A stretch of DNA of 56,368 nucleotides from Prorocentrum cordatum. Its lineage: Eukaryota; Sar; Dinophyceae; Prorocentrales; Prorocentraceae. How positions within the stretch are numbered: position 1 is the stretch's first letter; every line of letters begins with the position of its first letter. The notes beneath the pieces were generated by a model, which saw only the letters and a program-made list of their open reading frames with translations, was not told the DNA's origin and ran no database searches. The stretch covers positions 1 to 56,368 of the forward strand of contig CAUYUJ010017867.1 of NCBI GenBank assembly GCA_963575745.1, given 5' to 3'. Of the stretch, positions 51,040 to 56,368 are shown one piece after another. The translations under genes were made by a program, and so were the position numbers.

Positions 51040-51610
51040 CCAACGATTGCAAGATTCAAAGATTCAAAGATTCAAAGATTTTCCAGACACTCCTGGCTCA
51101 AAGATTCAAAGATTCAAAGATTCAAAGATTTTCCAGGAACTCTCGGCTTTACCAAAAAACTCACCAACAAATCTTTGAATCTTTGAATCTTTGAACCCTG
51201 ATATTTTCAACGATTCAAAGATTCAAAGATTCAAAGATTCAAAGATTCTCCAGGCACTCCCGATGTTACCCAAAACTCCCCAGAAAATCTTTGAATCTTT
51301 GAATCTTTGAACCCTGGTGTTTTCAAGGATTCAAAGATTCAAAGATTCAAAGATTCAAAGATTTTCCAGGCACTCCCGACGTTACCCAAAACTCCCCAGA
51401 AAATCTTTGAATCTTTGAATCTTTGAATCCTTGAAAACACCAGGGTTCAAAGATTCAAAGATTCAAAGATGTTTGAAGGGCTTTTGGCAAAACCAGAAAT
51501 GCCTGAAAAATCTTTGAATCTTTGAATCTTTGAATCTTTGAATCTTCGAATCGGGAGTGCCTGGAAAATCTTTGAATCTTTGAATCTTTGAATCTTTGAA
51601 TGTTCAACCC
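51040..51610. repeat. Subterminal GATTCAAA array in alternating orientation
   Basis: Blocks of three to five GATTCAAA octamers alternate with blocks of the reverse complement TTTGAATC. Between them are conserved spacers such as TTTTCCAGGCACTCCCGA, TTACCCAAAACTCCCCAGAA and CCTGGTGTTTTCAAGG. At least ten blocks are present, so neighbouring blocks can fold into stem-loops with 25-35 bp stems. The array lies between the ATPase start and the right terminal repeat. It may be a transposase-binding region, a promoter or an expanded satellite. Confidence 0.9.
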
Positions 51611-51622
51611 TCTTTTTTTGCA

Positions 51623-51653
51623 AAAGAGGGGGGCCCATAGGGGTGGGCCACGC
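51623..51653 (-). repeat. Right terminal inverted repeat
   Basis: Reads on minus as GCGTGGCCCACCCCTATGGG followed by CCCCCCTCTTT. The 17-bp core CCCCTATGGGCCCCCCT is identical to the left end. Confidence 0.85.
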
Positions 51654-51740
51654 ATATATATACATACACACACCTACGTGTATATATATATATATGTATA
51701 TGTATAGATATATAGATGTGTATATATAGGTGTATATGTA
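51654..51740 (+). repeat. Right flanking AT microsatellite
   Basis: ATATATA, then TACATACACACACCTACGTG, then (TA)n and TATAGATA phrases. It matches the left flank of the element in the same orientation. Confidence 0.85.
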
Positions 51741-51857
51741 TTCCCTACCTAGGTTCTGCCTAGAAGGGTTCTTACTCTCTTAGCTTAAAGGGGCCGGGCA
51801 GTGCTACACGCCCCGGGCGGTTCCCCCGGTCCCCGCCCCGCGATTCCCCCCAGTCCC

Positions 51858-52032
51858 CTGGGAGCTTTAGCTTTAGCTTTAGCTTTAGCTTAGCTTTAGC
51901 TTAGCTTTAGCTTAGCTGTAGCTTAGCTTTAGCTTAGCGTTTCGCTTAGTTTTTCGCTTAGCGTTTAGCTTAGCTTCAGCTTAGCTTTAGCTTAGCTGTA
52001 GCTAAGCTTTAGCTTAGCTTTAGCTTAGCGTT
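51858..52032 (+). repeat. TTTAGC / TTAGCTTAGC array
   Basis: Starts with perfect TTTAGC hexamers and continues as mixed AGCTTTAGCTTAGC units with substitutions (TGTAGC, GTTTCGC). It is not the TTTAGGG telomere repeat. From 51740 to 51855 nothing is recognised. Confidence 0.9.
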
Positions 52033-52104
52033 ACTGTTACTACTAATGCTGCTTTCCTAGGGGTTCCAACTCCTAGGTAGGGTCGCACTGGGATAATATA
52101 TAAT

Positions 52105-52145
52105 CAATGGATATATATATATATATATATATGTATATGTATGTA
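52105..52145 (+). repeat. (TA)n tract
   Basis: About 30 bp of TA followed by TGTATATGTATG. The next 270 bp are GC-rich (with runs of seven to nine G or C), with no gene. Confidence 0.9.
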
Positions 52146-52427
52146 TGTCTTCGAGGCGCACCATGCCCAGGACGTCAGGTCGCATGAGGTCCCTCGCCCA
52201 AGGCGTAGGCCCCCCCCGGGCGTGGCGCGCGTGCCCGCCGCACGCAAAAAGGGGCGCGACCGCGCCTCCGCGGGGCGGCAAAGGGGGGGGGCGGCGGCCC
52301 GCCCGGGGGGGCCGCGGGGCCTCTGGGCGGCGAGGTGGCGGCGTCGGCGCCGTTTGGTCTCCGTCGCCACCGCGGAAGCAGCCGGGACATAGGGGTCAGG
52401 ACGGGCCCACTGTGCGGGACGGGAAAA

Positions 52428-52592
52428 TGACCACAACCACTGCTTCTTGTTTGCGCCGCCTTCCAGCCGGCCGAAAAAGAAGCAGTGGTTGTGGTCACTT
52501 CCTGGTGCCAAGCTCAACGAAAATGACCACAGCCACTGCTTTGTTTCTGCGGGCTGGAAGGCGGCAGCGAAAGAAAAGCAGTGGCTGTGGTC
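52428..52592. repeat. Double hairpin with complementary loops
   Basis: Hairpin 1: TGACCACAACCACTGCTTCT (52428-52447) pairs with 52478-52497. Hairpin 2: TGACCACAGCCACTGCTTT (52524-52542) pairs with about 52574-52591. The loop of the first holds GCCGCCTTCCAGCC (52455-52468) and the loop of the second holds its exact complement GGCTGGAAGGCGGC (52552-52565). It is probably two related foldback elements in opposite orientation, or one cruciform. Confidence 0.85.
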
Positions 52593-53499
52593 GTTTTCTC
52601 GCCCCGTACACTATGAGGGGGCCAGGGCCGGTGTTGAGCGGATGTGGGCCAGGCGGGAGCCCGTCCTCCTCCTCTGGACTCTTCTGCGCTGCCCGAAGCA
52701 TGAGCTACCACGAGCTGTCGCAGCCGCGTCCACGATCAGGAGTGCAGGGTCGGAGCAAATCACGATTCACGATTCACATCTCAACGCGGTGATGATCCAC
52801 CTCCTCCTCCTCATCCTCCTCCTCCATGTCTTCCACCTCGTCCTCCTCCTCCCTGGCCGACCAACCCTGGCCAGAGCCGAATTGGGGTCCTAAAAGACGG
52901 GGTCAGAGGCTCGTGCCGCATCCAGAATGCATCGGCGACGTCGGCGCATAGAAACTTGGATTCCACAGCGAGCCGCATCGCCGATGCATCGCAGATGTAA
53001 TGCGGTCCTCCGACCCCACCTACCCGGACCCCATGTAGGAAGCCTGGGCATACCAATTCCGCATTTCCCGAAGGGTTCGACAAAAAATCCTGAGCAAAGC
53101 AGTGCAAGCCTGCCGGTGCATCTGCCGCTGCCTAACCCCTTCCAGCAAGTCGCCTAGGGGCGCAAAAAACCTCTGGGCCTGATGCGTGAGCCCTGCTGAG
53201 TGGGCAGCGGGCAGCAAGCTGGCCGCGTTGCCCAGGCAGGCCGCCCGGAATTCCAGCCGCCCGCGAGGCCCCCCTTCCAATGGCGAGCGATGGGGCACCG
53301 AGAACATCGCGGGATCCTCGTCTGGACGCACATGAGGAGGGCACATGCGGCCACGAGGATGGACTCCTCGGGACCTCACTGCTCGCGCGCTGTCGCCAAC
53401 GCGCAGCGCGGTGCCGTCGCTGGTCGCGGGGCTGCTGCTCACGGGTTTAAAGCCGAGCTGCGCGCTAACTAACATGTACGCATGGCAATGTTTTTCGCG

Positions 53500-55120
53500 A
53501 GATTTGTGCCCCAGCTGACGCGGCCACCGTTGTCGCCGACGTGCATTCGAAAACGTGGTTCGCCGTGAAGAAAATCGTGGTAGAGCCAGCATCATCCACC
53601 GACACGCGCACCACAAATAGCGCGCGGCAGGTTTGCTAGATGGGGGCGGCACTTTTTTCAAGGTGGTGTACGACTACGCTTTGAAGAAGGTCCAGCGCCG
53701 ATCACATGATGCTGGCGGTTTTGTCCTTTTCAGTGGAACTGCGGCAGGCCAGAATATTTGGCGTACCTCTCCTGCCCGTATCATTGCAGTTCCAACTGCC
53801 GTTCAATCTCGCTGCGTGTGTGCCGACGTGTGTAATCTCGTGGTATGACCTTCGTCGACGACGCATGCACGTGCCTATGTGTCCCAGCCCTGCTCGCTCA
53901 GGCCACCACGCACGCGGGCATGTGGTGGTCATCGATACGTTCGCCGAGCGTTGCCTCCGCTGCAACCTCGAGAAAAGCAAGACGGAAGTAACCGTGCACT
54001 TGGTGTGCGGCAATCCCGCCGAGCACGCTCCAGCCCACCCATCGGCCGGAAGAGGTAAGTAGAAACATCATGTAGGAAGGCGTTGAAAGTAGATTGGGTG
54101 TCCGCCAACCCCCTAATGAGGACGGAAAGGATGAAGCCAGTCGGTAGCTGAAGTAGGGAGGCGCTTGAAGCAGACTGGAACCTGGGGCTCCAAAAACACC
54201 GATGCTCAACGATCGAAGGGTATCCGTGCAGTTGGTGGGCGGGAAGTTCCGTCGAGTCCGCGCCGCCATAAACGACGCCGAGCTCAAACGTCACATGCTG
54301 CGCGCGGATGGCTCCCGAGTTGTGGGGCTGCGCTATCAGCACGTGGGCACCGTCCGAGGTCACTCATGCGCGCGCCAAGACCACGTTTCATTTACAGGTG
54401 AAGCGGGGGTGGCGTTCGAATTTCGCCACGTGTTCGCTGCCTGGTCGGGGTCGCCGCCGTAGTCTCCGCAACCTCCTCGCGAGTGGCCATTCTTTCCCAG
54501 CCCCAGGCCATCTATGGCAACTTCAGCACTGGCAGAGTCCGCGGGGCCCTCCCAAGCAGACCCGCTGCGCTTCTCAAACGTGTGATGTGGCACCGAAGCA
54601 TGGCTGAATCCCTCCCCTGAGGCCGTCTGGCATCTTCACGGTGCCCGCGTGCGCATGCTTCGTCAGGTGATCACCTCCTACCGTTTCAAGGTCCTGTCAC
54701 GGTTCGGACCAGGACGTGCTCAGGGAATTACGCGCGCTGCCCACGGACCGGGCTCCCTTGCGGAAGCGCTTGATGGCTGCCGCCGCCAGTTGCGCGTGAG
54801 GGCCCGCTATCTTGCAGGCGCTACGGCCGCAGCCGCACACGAATGGATCGACGGCTCTTGCAGAAGATCGGAGATGGGCGTGGCGGACTGCCCCTGCGTT
54901 GCGCAGCATGCCGGGCCAATGCCCAGAGCCCCGCCCCTGGCTTAAAAAGAACGCTGTGTGACATCTGGCTGCGCGCGCCTCCCTCCGCGAATTGCCGTGC
55001 CACCTTATACGAGTACTCGCACAGGCCGCGTGCCCGCTGATGCTCCACGAGGCTGCCCCGACTGCTCTCCTGAGCGGCGCTGGTGCTGGTCCACCCGTAC
55101 AGGGCTGCCGACCTGCGCTT
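53500..55120 (+). pseudogene. Decayed non-LTR retroelement reverse transcriptase
   Basis: Plus-strand pieces in different frames follow the order of a dinoflagellate reverse transcriptase. GMTFVDDACTCL at 53842-53877 carries the FVDD catalytic motif (codons 53851-53862). DTFAERCLRCNLEKSKTEVT at about 53934-53993 is the palm segment that follows it, in another frame. VVGLRYQHVGTV at about 54319-54354 corresponds to the usual YxHLG phrase. Weak LRALPTD and RKRLMAA phrases occur near 54730-54780. Frameshifts and stops separate these, and the polymerase N-terminal part cannot be traced before about 53500. No endonuclease is seen. It is a dead remnant. Confidence 0.5.
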
Positions 55121-55124
55121 ACAA

Positions 55125-55245
55125 GGCGCGGAGGAGGAGGAGCAGGAGGAGGAGGACGAGGGAGGGAGGGGGAGCGAGAAGGAGGGAGGGGGAGGAGGGA
55201 GGAGGAGGGAGGAGGAGAAGAAGAAGGAGGAGGAGGAGGACCCCA
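55125..55245 (+). repeat. GGA/GAG tract
   Basis: GGA, GGGA and GAA triplets interrupting the 3' part of the retroelement remnant. Confidence 0.9.
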
Positions 55246-55564
55246 GCGCGCCCATACATGGTAGGCTCGCACCGCCCAGTCTGTCTCCAGTAGCGTTCCT
55301 TCCCGCGGTGCGGCCGCCGCGCACATGGGGCACCAAGCGCCTCGCTGTGCCGCTCGGGTGTGTGAGCTCACGCTCCTGTTAGGACGGGCGTGTCCCCCTG
55401 CAGGCGGGTTTGGAAGGACAAATCAAACAGATCGAAAAATACACTGAAGTTAACAACAAATGCCAAAACGATTCGTCCCCAGACTTGTATTTTTGATTAT
55501 TCCTCCTGTAGAGGGACATGCCCGATATAACGCTCCTCCCTGTTCAGCAACAAGGCTGACATCC

Positions 55565-55695
55565 AGGGCCCTCTTCGGCCCCTCTTGGGCCCTCCGCTCT
55601 CTAAGGCCGTCTTGGGGTGACCTGGGAAGAACACTGGGCCGCCTGGGGGCGCTGCCTTGGGGCGGTCCTCGGGGATTCAGGGGCTCTCTTCGACA
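55565..55695 (+). repeat. Short CTTGGGGCC-type array
   Basis: GGCCCCTCTTGGGCCCTC, GGCCGTCTTGGGGTGACC and GGGCCGCCTGGGGGCGC phrases. From 55700 to 56368 no gene or repeat was recognised. Confidence 0.65.
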
Positions 55696-56368
55696 CTCCT
55701 GCGGCTGAAAATATCCGGGACCAGAAATCCTTAACAAATCAGCAGAACATCCATTGTGCACGCTGTTCACGCCACGGTGGACAAGTTGGTGGTACTGTCT
55801 TGAAGGTGCTTATTCGTTGCTATGCGTTCCCGTCTCGTGTTACTTCATGTGCCGTACTTCCTATTGTTTCCTTTTGTCTCTGCAGGCCCGCCTTCTGTTT
55901 TAACATCGCGCGACGCGCGCGCGCTCAAGTTTCACCCAGCGCATGGCGCGGAAAAAGGGGCCGTGCCCGAGTAATCGGAACCGTCGGTTTCAGAGCCAGA
56001 GCGTTTGATGCTGAAGGCACGATGGGGGCGAATGATCGGGCCAATGTGAGGGGTGCTTAAAGTTGGCCGCAATGCCACTGACACATACTGGAGTATGCTC
56101 AGCTCCGCAATGGTCCCCCATCGTCTCCAACACTGCAAATTTAATATCGTCGATAGAGAGCATTTGAAACTCTCTGACCCCTAATTGCCCGGGTTTCCCG
56201 GCGCTCCCAGGGCTTGTCTCGTGACCTTTCTTGATGAGGCTCAAGAACTCTGCGGGGGCCATACTTCCAACAAGCCCCAAGATCGTCCCAGTGGACCCTC
56301 CTGGAGCCGTGTCGGGAATCTCTCAGGACTGTCTTGTGCGCGATGTTTCTTCCATGATCTCCCGAGGA

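Larger units (their letters stand above)
42551..51653 (-). mobile_element. 9.1-kb TIR-bounded DNA transposon with three cargo/transposition genes
   Basis: Bounded by near-identical terminal inverted repeats (42551-42581 and 51623-51653) and flanked on both sides by AT microsatellite carrying the same 20-bp phrase. It contains three intact genes on the minus strand, in order from the right end: ATPase-peptidase (50877-48268), IS1595/ISXO2 transposase (47927-46701) and an HhH-motif protein (44172-42967). Intergenic DNA is AT-rich with octamer GATTCAAA arrays, unlike the GC-rich surroundings. A DDE transposase of the Merlin/IS1595 group normally needs only itself and the TIRs, so the other two proteins are cargo or accessory factors. 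Merlin-type elements usually duplicate 8-9 bp of target. Here (AT)4 abuts both ends, consistent with this but not diagnostic. Confidence 0.75.

Noticed and set aside
51858-52032. Telomere repeat
   Set aside because: The unit is TTTAGC, not TTTAGGG, and it is internal and degenerate.
53020-53661. Minus-strand frame of 213 codons
   Set aside because: A faint resemblance to retroelement C-terminal sequence was not strong enough, and the adjacent clear polymerase motifs are on the plus strand.

Overview
The window looks like nuclear DNA of a dinoflagellate. The best evidence is a full-length match to the 22-nt dinoflagellate spliced leader, lying in genomic DNA on the minus strand at 31740-31761, just 5' of a coding region. 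Supporting evidence is at least eight blocks of dinoflagellate-style pentatricopeptide repeats (ACEKGxQWQxALxLL), decayed retroelement pieces of the FVDD reverse-transcriptase and RNase H kind, and very repeat-rich DNA. I cannot name the species. There is one assembly gap, 100 N at 26269-26368.

Layout. 1-8.4 kb: GC-rich DNA with pyrimidine and dinucleotide tracts and a large 76/113-bp tandem array (3.4-6.0 kb); no convincing gene. 8.4-23 kb: several short PPR exons or remnants, all on the minus strand, set in arrays of a CTTGGGGCCGTCTTGGGC-type repeat, CTC/GAG tracts, a CTG tract and a GTC-rich array. 23.1-25.3 kb: a 64-bp tandem array that is open in all three minus-strand frames. 25.9-29.0 kb: an inverted repeat around the gap, with a small plus-strand frame that resembles a WWE domain. 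29.0-31.76 kb: a frameshifted processed retrogene with the relic spliced leader at its 5' end. 32.3-39.4 kb: more pyrimidine and CTTGGGG arrays and the two best PPR coding regions (36.6-37.2 and 38.2-39.4 kb). 40.2-41.4 kb: a 10-bp minisatellite and a decayed RNase H fragment.

42551-51653 is the most interesting part. It is a 9.1-kb element with near-identical terminal inverted repeats of about 30 bp, inserted in an AT microsatellite and more AT-rich than its surroundings. It carries three intact minus-strand genes. They encode an 869-aa P-loop ATPase fused to a putative cysteine peptidase, with two SUMO-interaction-like motifs between the domains; a 408-aa IS1595/ISXO2 (Merlin-like) transposase; and a 401-aa protein with a helix-hairpin-helix motif that may be related to the 5-hydroxymethyluracil DNA kinase helical domain. 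Beside the right end is a 570-bp array of GATTCAAA octamers in alternating orientation, and two of the genes share a homologous 3' flank. The reading offered is a large autonomous or composite DNA transposon with unusual cargo, in a lineage known for replacing thymine with hydroxymethyluracil.

51.7-56.4 kb: a TTTAGC-rich array, a double hairpin whose loops can also pair, and a frameshifted reverse-transcriptase remnant on the plus strand. No tRNA, rRNA or CRISPR array was recognised.
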